Counted from the first letter of the stretch, positions 42,560 through 52,983 are shown. The stretch is 64,000 nucleotides of DNA from a bacterium (GCA_028716385.1 JAQUPX010000003.1:124001-188000), one strand, 5' to 3'. The notes: generated by a model not told the origin, from the sequence alone. Numbers and translations are program-made.

Positions 42560-44482
42560 ATGAAAAAGCTTTATTCTTTAGTATGTATCAGTTTATTTTT
42601 GGGTTGCGCGGGGAAAACAAATATACCGTCAACCCTAATTCAAGGCGTTACGCAGGACAAATACAGCGAAGCAAACGGTGTAGTTATATTTGACAGCACG
42701 GACGTAAAATTAGACGCAACCGGCAAAGCCGTTTACAATTACCATAAAATGGTTAAAATTCTATCTACATACGGGAAAAAGAAATTCGGGGAATTCGAAT
42801 TCGGCTATGTTCCCAAATTTATGGATGTAAAGATAGAATTTGCCCGTTTAATCAACAAAGAAGGCAAAGTAATCAACGTTTCCGCCTCCGAGATAAAAGA
42901 CGTTCCGTTTGTACCTATGGATTCTGAAGGTTCAGGGTCAAAGATGTTTTTGTCCGATATCAGGATGGTAAAGATTATTTTCCCGCAAATAGATATCGGC
43001 GTAACCGTAGAATATAAATTTAAGATAACCATAAAGAAACCGTTTATGAAAGACAGATTCACGGATGTCGTCTATTTTAACGGAGATGAACCCGTTCTGG
43101 ATAAAACATACAGGATTGAATGTCCGAATGAACTAAAGATGAAATATGTTGTAAAGAACGGGAAACTTAATGGTTACCAGGAATTCAGCAAAAACTCCAT
43201 AATCTATAACTGGTCTCAAAAAGACATTGCAAGAATACTTCCGGAACCGCTTATGCCGGATTTATCACAGGTATCAACAACACTTATAATTTCAAATATC
43301 CCTTCGTGGGACAAGGTTTCAAAATGGTATTATAACTTATCCGTTCCATCACTCGGGGTAAACGACGAAATAAAGTCAAAAGTAAAAGAACTTACGGATA
43401 CGCTGAAAACCCGGGACTTAAAAATACACGCATTATTTGATTTTGTTTCGACAAAAATCCGTTATTTACGAACTGAAGCCGTAAGTATGGACAAAGGCTT
43501 TGAGCCTGCTTTAGCGACGCTTACGTTTGAAAGAAAATGGGGCGTATGCAGGGACAAAGCGGCTTTACTGGTAGCGATGTTGAAAGAGATTGGCGTTGAA
43601 TCGAACATTGTCCTTTTGAATTTAACTTACCATACGGCAAAAGAAATCCCGACATATTTATTTGAACACGCAATCGTGGCAATACCGAAAGACGGGAAAT
43701 ATTATTATTTAGACCCGACAGTAGAATACACAATGGATTATTTCCCGATAATGGAACAAAACAGGGAAGTATTGGTGTGCGATTCCATTGGTAAAGACTT
43801 AGGGTTTGCGCCTTATGAGAATTTAGAAAATAATAAAATGATTACGGATTTAACAGGAACACTGGATAAAGACGGGACTCTCAAAGCACAGATAACAATA
43901 TCTGCCAGGGGTTTTATGGATATGGCTTTAAGGGGATTGCGTTTCATACCGAAAGAGCAGGTAAAACAGGTATTCGAACAGATGATAAAAGCTTATTCTA
44001 CGCAGGCGCAGTTAGATAGTTTTGACATATCGGAAGCCGAAGATTTATCCACTCCGATAAAAATAAAATTACTTTATAGCATCCCGGAATATGCTTTGAA
44101 AAAAGGGAACGATTTGTATATCGTAAATGCCGGAGCGGCAACTTCTATTGGGGGAGATTTATCGGGAATAGGTTCACCGTGGGGACTTGAACAAAGAAAA
44201 TACCCGATAGATTTTCGTGTTCCGATAATGGGGAACGGAACGCAGACTATTACTATCCCGCAAGGTTATAAGGTAAAAAAACCGCGAAAGGGATTTAATT
44301 TTGAGAGCAAATATTTAAGAATTAAATTCACGGAAAAAGTAAGCGGTGGAAAGTTGATAGACACTTCGGAGTTTTGCATATTAGAGCCTTTCATTCCCGT
44401 AGAGAAATATAAAGAGCTGAAGCAGGTTATGACAGATGTGGAACAGTACGGGAAACAGGAGATAGTGCTGATAAGGAAGTAA
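42560..44482 (+). CDS. DUF3857/transglutaminase-domain lipoprotein
   Basis: 640 residues. Lipoprotein signal KKLYSLVCISLFLGC with the lipidated Cys at residue 16. The N-terminal half is a DUF3857 domain (YNYHKMVKILSTYGKKKFGEFEFGY). The middle is a transglutaminase-like domain: WGVCRDKAALLVAMLKEIG (catalytic Cys), HAIVAIP (His) and YYLDPTVEY (Asp). Such proteins occur in FCB bacteria; the cysteine fold may cut or cross-link peptides, but the function is unproven. Stands alone with its own promoter. Confidence 0.85.
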   Translation: MKKLYSLVCISLFLGCAGKTNIPSTLIQGVTQDKYSEANGVVIFDSTDVKLDATGKAVYNYHKMVKILSTYGKKKFGEFEFGYVPKFMDVKIEFARLINKEGKVINVSASEIKDVPFVPMDSEGSGSKMFLSDIRMVKIIFPQIDIGVTVEYKFKITIKKPFMKDRFTDVVYFNGDEPVLDKTYRIECPNELKMKYVVKNGKLNGYQEFSKNSIIYNWSQKDIARILPEPLMPDLSQVSTTLIISNIPSWDKVSKWYYNLSVPSLGVNDEIKSKVKELTDTLKTRDLKIHALFDFVSTKIRYLRTEAVSMDKGFEPALATLTFERKWGVCRDKAALLVAMLKEIGVESNIVLLNLTYHTAKEIPTYLFEHAIVAIPKDGKYYYLDPTVEYTMDYFPIMEQNREVLVCDSIGKDLGFAPYENLENNKMITDLTGTLDKDGTLKAQITISARGFMDMALRGLRFIPKEQVKQVFEQMIKAYSTQAQLDSFDISEAEDLSTPIKIKLLYSIPEYALKKGNDLYIVNAGAATSIGGDLSGIGSPWGLEQRKYPIDFRVPIMGNGTQTITIPQGYKVKKPRKGFNFESKYLRIKFTEKVSGGKLIDTSEFCILEPFIPVEKYKELKQVMTDVEQYGKQEIVLIRK

Positions 44483-44791
44483 ATAATAGACAACGGAAAG
44501 AGTTTTAGGACGCAGATTTGCGCAGATAAACAGGATTTAAAAATTAAAAGATTAGAAATACAAACGGATAATATAGACAGGATTTACCCGCCTACGGTGG
44601 GCAGGCAGGATTATTACAAGATTCACACAGATTAAAAAATATAGAAAATAACAGACAAATTTAACAGGGATGGAAAGAGAACTAACTTAAAGGGATAAAA
44701 AAATAGAGTAAAGAGTGGAGAATTAATACTTAAAAATCTTGATAATCTGCGGAATCTGCGTGCTAAAAAAAGATTTAAGAAGGAGAGGAAA
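44483..44791. repeat. Repeat-rich spacer
   Basis: Contains GGACGCAGATTTGCGCAGAT, ATACAAACGGAT words, a CCGCCTACGGTGGGCAGG word and TAATCTGCGGAATCTGCG. AAGAAGGAGAGGAAAATG (Shine-Dalgarno) leads into the next gene. Confidence 0.6.
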
Positions 44792-45655
44792 ATGAAAAAA
44801 TTATTAGTTTTTATAATTTTCGGTCTATCTTCAAGTATGTGTTATGGGGCAAATATAATTCAAAACTCAAGTTTTGAGCAATGGCATGATACTCTTGGAT
44901 TTTCAGTTCCAAACAGCTGGATTACAGCGGAAATTATGATGGACCCAGATTCAATGCTAACACGAGTAATAAAATCTACTCATTCGCATACGGGCAGTTA
45001 TGCTGCAAAGGTAGAAAAATCCCCCGGTGAAGGTTATTTCGGAGGGTTGTACACAATAGTAAATGTCGTTGGAGGAACAAGTTATAATCTTAGCTTTTAT
45101 TACGATTGCAGCAGTATTTCTGTCGGATTTCTTATGGTCTCTGAAATAAGTGCAACAGATACAATTATGACGATAGGGGAAGGGTTGTTTCCCACGTCCG
45201 GGTACACATTGTATGATACAAGTTTTACAACTATGTCGACCACTACGGAAATATTTTTAGGATGTGCCGTTTCAGGAGAAGGAGATTCAGCACAAGGAGA
45301 TTCCATACAGGAAGTATATTTTGATGATGTAGAGTTAACCGGGCAAGCAGTGGAAGAAAAGTATATAAATTCATACGGAAAAAGTTCATTATCCCAAAGT
45401 TTACCCAATCCATTCAATAAAACGACAGAAATTAAATATACCCTTCCAAAGGAAACAAATGTATGTATCAATATATATGATATCTCGGGACAAAAGATAA
45501 AAACATTAGTAAACGGAAAACAAGAAGCGGGTTGTAAATCAGCTTATTGGGATGGTTTGAATGATAAAAGAGAAACGGTAGAAAACGGGATTTACTTTTA
45601 TCAGATAGAAGCAGGCGGATATAAGGAAACTAAAAAATTGGTTTTGATGAGGTGA
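44792..45655 (+). CDS. Secreted protein with carbohydrate-binding-like domain and FlgD-like tail
   Basis: 287 residues. Signal peptide (KKLLVFIIFGLSSSMCYGA), then a jelly-roll-like domain starting NIIQNSSFEQWHDTLGFSVPNSWIT and with HTGSYAAKVEKSPGEGYFGGLY, typical of carbohydrate-binding modules. The tail has SLPNPFNKTTEIKYTLPKETNVCINIYDISGQ and GIYFYQIEAGGYKETKKLVLM, the FlgD-like/type IX sorting pattern. Likely a surface or secreted binding protein; ligand unknown. Confidence 0.8.
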   Translation: MKKLLVFIIFGLSSSMCYGANIIQNSSFEQWHDTLGFSVPNSWITAEIMMDPDSMLTRVIKSTHSHTGSYAAKVEKSPGEGYFGGLYTIVNVVGGTSYNLSFYYDCSSISVGFLMVSEISATDTIMTIGEGLFPTSGYTLYDTSFTTMSTTTEIFLGCAVSGEGDSAQGDSIQEVYFDDVELTGQAVEEKYINSYGKSSLSQSLPNPFNKTTEIKYTLPKETNVCINIYDISGQKIKTLVNGKQEAGCKSAYWDGLNDKRETVENGIYFYQIEAGGYKETKKLVLMR

Positions 45656-45797
45656 AAACACCGAAATTAATTGTCCAGCAGAGCTGGATAGGAATCTCTA
45701 AGGACTCCGTCCCTGCCTGCGGCAGGCAGGCAAGAGCTTCTGATAACAAGTGGTAATTAGTAGTAATTTATTGTAACATATTTTAGAAGAGAAGAGA

Positions 45798-45824
45798 GAG
45801 ATTCTTCACTTCGTTCAGAATGAC
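45798..45824. repeat. GATTCTTCAC...GAATGAC hairpin repeat
   Basis: Identical core to 38027-38053, in the spacer before htpX. Confidence 0.8.
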
Positions 45825-45874
45825 AGACAGGCGAAAAGCGGATAAAAGAAACATAATTTTAGGAGGAGGGGAAA

Positions 45875-46840
45875 ATGGCAGGAATGCAATTTAAGATGGG
45901 GTTGTTGGTAATTATTTTATTCAGTATTGTTTTTGGCATTGTCTCATTAGTGTCATACACGATGGGAATAACTTCTTTTTATTTCTATCTTATGATGTCC
46001 GCAGTGTTTATGCTTATTCAATACCTCATAAGCCCGAAGCTTGTAGAATGGGGGATGCGAGTGAAATACGTAACTCCGCAGGAAGCGCCTGAATTGCACA
46101 GTATGATAACCGAACTTTCAAATAGAGCAGGAATTCCCAAACCGAGAGTCGGCATAGCCCAAATAGCCCTTCCAAACGCTTTTGCATTCGGAAGATGGAC
46201 GAGCGACGGCAGAGTATGCGTTACACAGGGAATAATGAATTTACTCAATAAGGACGAACTTCGCGCAGTTCTTGCACATGAAATATCGCATCTTAAGAAC
46301 AGAGACGTTTTAACGATTACATTATTATCGGTTATTCCTATAATATTATATCGCATCGCCTGGCATACAATGTTTTTTGGCGGGGGAAGACGGAGCGAAA
46401 ACAGTAACGGGGGAGCGATTGCAATTGTCGGATTTATATCGTTTTTGTTTTATTTAATTACTAATTTGCTTGTGCTTTATGCTTCAAGGATTCGTGAATA
46501 TTTTGCGGATTACGGCTCCGTCAAGCTTGGAAACCGCCCTAGCGCTTTAGCTTCTGCTTTATACAAATTAGTATACGGGAGCGCGCGCACTCCAAAAGAG
46601 GGAATCAAAGAAGTAGAAGGGTTGAAAGCGTTTTTCGCAAATGACCCGTCACGCGCATTTGAAGAGTTTAACGAGCTCAAGCAACTGGATTTGGATAAAA
46701 GCGGGACTATTGATGAAAGCGAAATGGAAAAGTTGAGAAGGGGAAGCATAAAGATAGGGTTTGGAGCGAAAACGATGGAAATTTTCAGCACGCATCCGAA
46801 TATGCTGAAACGGATACAGAAACTGGCGACGTACAAATAG
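45875..46840 (+). CDS. htpX: M48 metalloprotease HtpX with EF-hand insert
   Basis: 321 residues. N-terminal membrane helices, zinc motif HEISH at 135-139 followed by LKNRDVLT, two more helices, then the third ligand in REYFAD (Glu208). Family: membrane-bound quality-control protease of misfolded membrane proteins. Unusual: residues 272-283 (DLDKSGTIDESE) are a canonical 12-residue EF-hand calcium loop (Asp1, Asp3, Ser5, Thr7, Asp9, Glu12), set in a region after the third ligand that is variable among HtpX. The typical C-terminal STHPNMLKRIQKL is present. Preceded by AGGAGGGG. Confidence 0.92.
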   Translation: MAGMQFKMGLLVIILFSIVFGIVSLVSYTMGITSFYFYLMMSAVFMLIQYLISPKLVEWGMRVKYVTPQEAPELHSMITELSNRAGIPKPRVGIAQIALPNAFAFGRWTSDGRVCVTQGIMNLLNKDELRAVLAHEISHLKNRDVLTITLLSVIPIILYRIAWHTMFFGGGRRSENSNGGAIAIVGFISFLFYLITNLLVLYASRIREYFADYGSVKLGNRPSALASALYKLVYGSARTPKEGIKEVEGLKAFFANDPSRAFEEFNELKQLDLDKSGTIDESEMEKLRRGSIKIGFGAKTMEIFSTHPNMLKRIQKLATYK

Positions 46841-47080
46841 AAAATAATTTGGACGCACCCTCCAAACAGATCGGCGGGCAGGGATGAACGCAGATAAACA
46901 GGATAAAACAGAGAATTTGAGAGTTAAAAATAACAAAGAACAGACAACAGAATACGGAAAACAAGACAAGATTAACCCGCCTCAGGCGGAATTGGAAGAG
47001 ATAGAAAAAGAAAAGATTAAAAGAAAAACGTAGAACAGAAAAGAAGAGAAAGCAATAGATAATTAATATTAATATTAGTA

Positions 47081-47144
47081 TTTATACAAATTAAAGTTTT
47101 TTTGTTGCAAAGTAAAGAAGTAGATATATAGATATAAGTTAAAT
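47081..47144. repeat. Direct repeat (about 64 bp) before secreted-protein gene, copy 1
   Basis: AT-rich stretch including TTGTTGCAAAGTAAAGAAGT and then AGATATATAGATATAAGTTA, nearly identical to 48897-48961. Both copies lie upstream of genes for secreted proteins on the plus strand. TTGCAA and the TATATA/TATAAG words could form a promoter. Confidence 0.75.
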
Positions 47145-47245
47145 GTGGAATATATATAGAGAGAGACAACTAAAACTCGGAAAACGCTCAATTTCCGCCA
47201 AACAAAAGGCAGATGAAAAAGCTGGGCATAAGGCAGAGAGAAAAA

Positions 47246-48592
47246 ATGAGGAATAAAAGTTTGAAAGGAATAATTGTAAGCATTTTTATTGCCGGTATAT
47301 TATCGGCACAGACAAAAATTACCATTTCAAATACTACCGGAGACCAGATATTACCTACAGTTTGCAAAGGAAAATCATCATATTTAGTTTGCTGGGTAGA
47401 TAATCGCGCAGGGATAAATACGGATAGAGTTTACGGGAAAATAATAGCGGAACATCGAGGCGTACTACCCGGGATAGATTTTTTAATAACTTCCACTCCC
47501 AGCGTTTCAAAGCCTATTATTACTTTCAACCCAACAAATAATAAATTTCTAGTAACCAATTTTGGCTGGAATAAAGGATTTTTTGTTCCCGAAAACGTTC
47601 AAAGTATAGATAGTACCAACGTATGGATGTCGGAGGATGGAATGCATCCCGAAGCAATGTGTTTTGACGGGGATAAATATTTTATGGTTTTCTACTGCAC
47701 TTACGGGGCAAACAAACATAAGCTTTTAGGAAAGTTTTTCTCGGAAAACGGGGAAGCTATAGACGACAGTTTAATTACAATTGATGAGTTATACATTCCA
47801 AAGGATATAAGCGTTGCTTTTAACGGTAACCAATATTTAGTAGTATGGAGTGATGACCGCCGGGCAGGGATTTATGATATTTATGCTCAATTGTTATCAA
47901 AAGAGGGAACTCCCCTGCCTAACGATTTTTGCATATCTTATGAAGATTGGATAGTTATGGATACATTAGATGAATCTTCCCCGAAAGTAAGTTCGGATGG
48001 CACAAATTGGTTTGTAATTTGGGAAGGAGACTACCAGATAAAAGGAAGAATAGTTTATCCAAACAGTCAATTAGGAGATTCGACGATTACCCTAATTGAC
48101 GATAAAGATTCTTATTTTCCGGCTTTAAGTTTTAATGGAGAGATGTATATTGTCAGTGCATCAACAATAGACGAATTTAATATTGTAATGATTGCACGAA
48201 CAGGAGAAGTTATCAAAAATCAATGTTTCTTACAAAACGAACCGGTATACTGGACGGATATCTGCGCCGATAAATTTGGGTATCTTACAGTATTTAATAC
48301 AAAAAACACACAGGATTATGATTTGTACGGAATGTTCGCAAATACCGAAATTTATGCATTCCCGGACACAAGCATTTTCAAGATAATATCCAATCCTTTT
48401 ATTGGATTTGCAAGAGTAACGGGTTATACGGGGGAATTACAAATTTATGACGTTTCGGGTAGGAAAGTGGAAACCGCAAACATAACAAACGAATGGACTA
48501 CTTTTGGGAATAACTTAAAGCATGGAGTTTATTTCGCAAAGCCCAGAGATAATTGCGGGATTAAAACATTTAAGATAGTGAAGATGAGGTAA
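47246..48592 (+). CDS. Secreted protein with C-terminal sorting domain
   Basis: 448 residues from the ATG at 47246, preferred over the ATG at 47213 because MRNKSLKGIIVSIFIAGILSAQ is a clean signal peptide. The middle has repeated NxFLVTNF/YLVVWSDDR/WFVIWEGD segments, as in BNR-type or propeller-like extracellular proteins. The tail (SNPFIGFARVTGYTGELQIYDVSGRKVE, LKHGVYFAKPRDNCGIKTFKIVKM) is the type IX-style sorting domain. Function unknown. A 64-bp repeat lies upstream. Confidence 0.78.
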   Translation: MRNKSLKGIIVSIFIAGILSAQTKITISNTTGDQILPTVCKGKSSYLVCWVDNRAGINTDRVYGKIIAEHRGVLPGIDFLITSTPSVSKPIITFNPTNNKFLVTNFGWNKGFFVPENVQSIDSTNVWMSEDGMHPEAMCFDGDKYFMVFYCTYGANKHKLLGKFFSENGEAIDDSLITIDELYIPKDISVAFNGNQYLVVWSDDRRAGIYDIYAQLLSKEGTPLPNDFCISYEDWIVMDTLDESSPKVSSDGTNWFVIWEGDYQIKGRIVYPNSQLGDSTITLIDDKDSYFPALSFNGEMYIVSASTIDEFNIVMIARTGEVIKNQCFLQNEPVYWTDICADKFGYLTVFNTKNTQDYDLYGMFANTEIYAFPDTSIFKIISNPFIGFARVTGYTGELQIYDVSGRKVETANITNEWTTFGNNLKHGVYFAKPRDNCGIKTFKIVKMR

Positions 48593-48667
48593 CTAAACAC
48601 GGAGGAGTATGGATATAGACACGGGAACACGGAGACAAAAAACAATAAACAGTGATAGGGAGGGGAA

Positions 48668-48835
48668 ATGTTAGATGATAAATTATTAGAAATACTTGCG
48701 TGTCCCAAATGCAAGGGAGATTTAGAGTATGACAAAAAAAATAACAAGCTTTTATGTCATAAATGCAAATTAGGATACAGGATTGAAGATGATATTCCCA
48801 TAATGCTGATAGATGAAGCAGAGAAGATTAGTTAA
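48668..48835 (+). CDS. Trm112-family zinc-ribbon protein
   Basis: 55 residues: begins MLDDKLLEILACPKCKGDLE, and ends RIEDDIPIMLIDEAEKIS. CPKC and CHKC (residues 12-15 and 30-33) form the zinc site and DDIPIMLIDEA is the Trm112 C-terminal signature. In bacteria this small protein is found next to methyltransferases or lipid-A genes (YcaR-like); here no partner is adjacent. Preceded by GGGAGGGGAAATG. Confidence 0.88.
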   Translation: MLDDKLLEILACPKCKGDLEYDKKNNKLLCHKCKLGYRIEDDIPIMLIDEAEKIS

Positions 48836-48896
48836 CAGATTAACAGTCCAAAATATCTAATCCGCCTGAGACGGACCAAAATACCTAAAAGAACTA

Positions 48897-48961
48897 TTTA
48901 TATAAATTAAAGTTTTTTTTGTTGCAAAGTAAAGAAGTAGATATATAGATATAAGTTAAAT
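48897..48961. repeat. Direct repeat (about 64 bp) before secreted-protein gene, copy 2
   Basis: Nearly identical to 47081-47144 and 50 bases upstream of the C25 protease gene. Confidence 0.75.
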
Positions 48962-49011
48962 TAGGAATTTAATAATAACACATAAATCGTACAATAAAAC
49001 AAGGAGATAAA

Positions 49012-52000
49012 ATGTGGCTATTTCTTTTAATATTAGCAGGGAATCAGGGGGGAGTAAACTCTGTTCCAACCAAAATCCAGCAAACTAAACAAACTCAAGG
49101 AGCCGTAGCACAGCAAAGTCAGACAACTTCCACTAAACAGACTCAAGACATTGTAGCTCAGCAGAATCAGATAACGCCAACTCAAAGGATTGTAAGCCAG
49201 CAAAGTTCGATAAAATCCTCCAAACAAGATGTTGTAAGCAGTTCTCCACGTTCAATTGAAGTATTAAATTCTTCGCAAAGCGGGATAGATTTCGTATACA
49301 ACACCGGAGAGATATATGAGACTTCACCTTACATACTAAACGCAGACGTTCAACCTGAAGCAGGAAAGCCGGCATTGCCTGTAGCATATGTAACAATAGG
49401 TATTCCGATTGGCGCTAAAGTTGACCTCCAGTTTGACGAATTAAAAGGCGAAGAGACAAAAAACAAAGAAGTGCCTCCTGCTCAGAATTTCACATCTAAA
49501 GAAAAAGACAAGGCGCTTTATTCGCAGGACATATTATGGCCTGAAAAAGTAGTAGAAATAGCAGAAAGAAGCATTTACAGAGGGCAAGAAATAATAAAAT
49601 TAAGAATAAATCCAATCAGATACAATCCTGTCAAAAAAACTATGGCAATAAACAGGAGTTTGAAAGTGCATTTAAAATTTTCCGGAGGCAGTGGAACTTA
49701 CAGACAAGACAAGATATTTGAAAATACATTCAAAGCCGTTTTACTTAACTATGAGCAGGCAAAAAACTGGAGAGCATCTCCCCCATTGAAATCTTCTCGT
49801 AAATATTCTACCGGTTCGTGGTACAAGATAGAACTTTCCGCAGAAGGAATATACAAAATAGACAAGAGCCAGCTTAATTCCGTTGGCGTCGGCAGTATTG
49901 ACCCGACTACTATAAAAGTTTATAATGGCGGCAGTAAGATGATTACAAACCCCGGTGATAGTTTGATTGAAATCCCAATATACGTATTACCGGATACTAG
50001 TATTATCTTCTATGCTACTTCATTAGCAGGTTACGGGAAAAACGAAACAGAATATTTTAATCCATTCACAAACACAAACGTATATTGGTTAACTTATGGA
50101 GGAGCGCAAGGGGAAAGAGATAGTATAGTAAGCAGCGGGAGCGGAACGGCAGTAGCGTATTTTGGGGACACATTACATATCGAACAGGATAATGACTGCC
50201 CTGCAAAATGTGGATTAGCATGGATTTGGGAAAAAATTGAAAGGGAATCCGGAACTTACAGCGTAACAAAGAATTATACATTTAACGCATCCGGGGTTTA
50301 CAGCACTTCCTGTAATGTTAAAGTTGCGGTTTACGGATGGTTTACAGACAGGACCGAAGAGAAACCCCTTTCAGACGCTATGATACACAGGATAAAAGTT
50401 TATTTAAATGAGACAGAACTAATAGATGGAGACTGGAAATGGACCGGTGGACAAGAATTTCCACACAAAATATTTGAGAGCGTGTCTCCGGCTCTAAAAG
50501 AAGGGCAAAATACATTAAAATTTGAGGTTGTCAAAGATGAGTCATCAACGACTAAAGATATTTTATTCTTTGATTGGTTTGAAGTAAATTATTATAAAAG
50601 CTACAGGGCTGATAATGGAGAAATAAAGTTCACAGGCAAAGATAAATTCACAGTCACGGATTTCCAGGAAAGTCCAATAATATTCAATACCTCTGATCCG
50701 CTACACCCCGTCAGAGTTTATGGGATAAACTTTGCTAATGGGATAGCAGAGTTTTACGGAGCTGAAGGAGATTATTACGCAAGTTGTAAATACAAATCCA
50801 TTAACAGTATAAAGAGCGAAAGTCCGTATAATTTAAGAAATAAATCCGCAGTTGTAAAAAATATAATAATTTCGCCTCCGGATTTTATGGATTATGCCAT
50901 AAGGCTTAAAGACTACAGAAACAGCTACGGTATGGCAACGGAAGTAGTTTCTGTGACTGATATTTACAACAATTTTTCATGGGGATTATCCAGTTCGCCT
51001 TACGCAATAAAAAACTTTTTAACTTATGCTTATGATAACTGGGGTGAACCGGGATATTGTTTATTACTTGGTGCGGGGACATTTGCATACAAATCGGATG
51101 TGCCAAAGAATCGTATTCCTGCAAGAGAAGTAGGATATAAAGTCGGAGAATACGGTTATCCACCTCAAAGCAATTACTGTTGGGACGATTGGTTTACCGA
51201 GAGGGGTTTTGCCATAGGAAGAGTTACGGCAAAGAACAAAGAAGAAGCCAGTAATGCCGTGGACAAACTTATTAAATACGAGGCAAGCCAGGGAGTATGG
51301 CAGAACAGAGTATTATTAATATCCGATGATGAATTTCCGGATAGGGATATGTTCGTAGGGAACATGGAGCGATGTGCGAATATGGTTCCAAAAGAATATG
51401 ACGTATTTAAGGTTTATTCTATGAACTATCCATTAGATGGCAGTAAAAAGCCTACGGCAAGGAATGATATTATAAGGAATACCGACAAAGGAATGTACCT
51501 GACGCTTGCTTCCGGGCATGGCAATCTTTATCTTTTCTGTCATGAGGTTCTTTTTTATAATCCCCAGGACATTGAAGCACTAAATAATAGCGTAAAGAAT
51601 CCCATATGGCAATTCTGGTCCTGCGGGGTAGGATGTTTTGACCGGATGGATGATGATTGTATGGCAGATTATTTGCAAAAAATATATAACAAAGGATCTA
51701 TTGCTTCTGTAGCTTCGACCAGAACTACAGGCGGTTCTTCAGGGATGGATACTTTATTGATTAGTCTTTTGCTTAAGCAAAATTTAAATACCGTAGGACA
51801 GGGAATATATGGTCGGAATCTTGCAAAAGATCTACAAACAAACGAGAATTTATTTGCAGACCCGGCAACAAGATTACCGGAAAGAGTTATTCCAGTAGAA
51901 ATAGATTCCTTCTCAAATATAATCAGAGGCGGCGAAAAATTGGTTGTTAAAGGCAAGGCGCCCGGAGCTAAATTCGCTTTTATTACTGTCAGAAGTTCCG

Positions 52001-52983
52001 AATATAATTATACCTACAACTATAACAGCATTTCTTATCCCGGCATTACAGGCAGCACTAAATATAAGATGCGGGGAAGAATGATAGACAATCAACTAAC
52101 CGATGATATACTTTTTGAAGGTGTTACCGAAGTAAAAAATGGCGTATGGGAACAAGAATTTTTTATACCTATACTTGACTCTATCCAGGATACTTTAATT
52201 TGTGGGGACCAAGCTAAAATCAGTGTTTTTGCATGGAATGGTAATTTATGCGGCAATACATATAAAGATATACCCGTTAAATGGGGAAAAGGTAATATCC
52301 AGGATATAACAGGCCCTAAAATTACAATGACTGCAAATGGCAAATTAATTAAGCTCGGTGAACCGGATACTTTCTTTATGGTGCCCGGGCAATTCACATT
52401 TTCAGTTCTATTAGAAGATGAATCCGGAATAAATACATTTAACAAAATAACGCCATATAATCTTGCCCTTACACTTAGAGTAAAAAGTGGCAAATTATTA
52501 GATTTAAATGTGCAACTTGCAGATTATTTTCAATACGATGTCGGCAGCTGTACTCGCGGCAGGCTTTCATATCAACTGGATTTAAGTGAAAAAGAAGATA
52601 CCCTGGAGTTTCAGGCATCCGACAACTTAGGCAACAGAAGTGTAGCCACTGCTATCTTAAGAATTGAACCTGCAAGCGAACTAACCCTTACAAAGGTTAT
52701 GAATTACCCAAACCCTGTACGAGGAGAACATACAGAATTTAATTTCTTTTTATCAAAACAAGCAAGCGCAACTATAAAAATTTACACTGTCTCCGGAAGA
52801 CTTATCCAAACTATAGAATCCGCATCTTTATTACCGGGAGCAAATAAAATTTATTGGGACACAAGAGATAAACTTGGGAATAGAGTAGCTAATGGGATAT
52901 ACATATATAAAATTAATGCGGTATCGGAAGGGTCTACAAGAGAAGAAATATCAAAAGTTTATAAACTTATGATTCTCAGATAG
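49012..52983 (+). CDS. Gingipain-like (peptidase C25) secreted cysteine protease
   Basis: 1323 residues. A short hydrophobic start is followed by a low-complexity Thr/Gln/Ser-rich stretch (residues about 20-85), a propeptide-like region, and a C25 peptidase core: LLLGAGTFAY, NRIPAREVGY, GFAIGRVTAKNKEEASNAVDKL, with catalytic His836 in ASGHGN and Cys871 in FWSCGVGCFD. The tail (MNYPNPVRGEHTEFNFFLSKQASATIKIYTVSGR, NGIYIYKINAV) is a FlgD-like sorting domain. Probably an extracellular protease or part of a type IX-like secretion set (PorU/C25 type). The N-terminal signal is atypical and the true start is uncertain. Confidence 0.88.
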   Translation: MWLFLLILAGNQGGVNSVPTKIQQTKQTQGAVAQQSQTTSTKQTQDIVAQQNQITPTQRIVSQQSSIKSSKQDVVSSSPRSIEVLNSSQSGIDFVYNTGEIYETSPYILNADVQPEAGKPALPVAYVTIGIPIGAKVDLQFDELKGEETKNKEVPPAQNFTSKEKDKALYSQDILWPEKVVEIAERSIYRGQEIIKLRINPIRYNPVKKTMAINRSLKVHLKFSGGSGTYRQDKIFENTFKAVLLNYEQAKNWRASPPLKSSRKYSTGSWYKIELSAEGIYKIDKSQLNSVGVGSIDPTTIKVYNGGSKMITNPGDSLIEIPIYVLPDTSIIFYATSLAGYGKNETEYFNPFTNTNVYWLTYGGAQGERDSIVSSGSGTAVAYFGDTLHIEQDNDCPAKCGLAWIWEKIERESGTYSVTKNYTFNASGVYSTSCNVKVAVYGWFTDRTEEKPLSDAMIHRIKVYLNETELIDGDWKWTGGQEFPHKIFESVSPALKEGQNTLKFEVVKDESSTTKDILFFDWFEVNYYKSYRADNGEIKFTGKDKFTVTDFQESPIIFNTSDPLHPVRVYGINFANGIAEFYGAEGDYYASCKYKSINSIKSESPYNLRNKSAVVKNIIISPPDFMDYAIRLKDYRNSYGMATEVVSVTDIYNNFSWGLSSSPYAIKNFLTYAYDNWGEPGYCLLLGAGTFAYKSDVPKNRIPAREVGYKVGEYGYPPQSNYCWDDWFTERGFAIGRVTAKNKEEASNAVDKLIKYEASQGVWQNRVLLISDDEFPDRDMFVGNMERCANMVPKEYDVFKVYSMNYPLDGSKKPTARNDIIRNTDKGMYLTLASGHGNLYLFCHEVLFYNPQDIEALNNSVKNPIWQFWSCGVGCFDRMDDDCMADYLQKIYNKGSIASVASTRTTGGSSGMDTLLISLLLKQNLNTVGQGIYGRNLAKDLQTNENLFADPATRLPERVIPVEIDSFSNIIRGGEKLVVKGKAPGAKFAFITVRSSEYNYTYNYNSISYPGITGSTKYKMRGRMIDNQLTDDILFEGVTEVKNGVWEQEFFIPILDSIQDTLICGDQAKISVFAWNGNLCGNTYKDIPVKWGKGNIQDITGPKITMTANGKLIKLGEPDTFFMVPGQFTFSVLLEDESGINTFNKITPYNLALTLRVKSGKLLDLNVQLADYFQYDVGSCTRGRLSYQLDLSEKEDTLEFQASDNLGNRSVATAILRIEPASELTLTKVMNYPNPVRGEHTEFNFFLSKQASATIKIYTVSGRLIQTIESASLLPGANKIYWDTRDKLGNRVANGIYIYKINAVSEGSTREEISKVYKLMILR

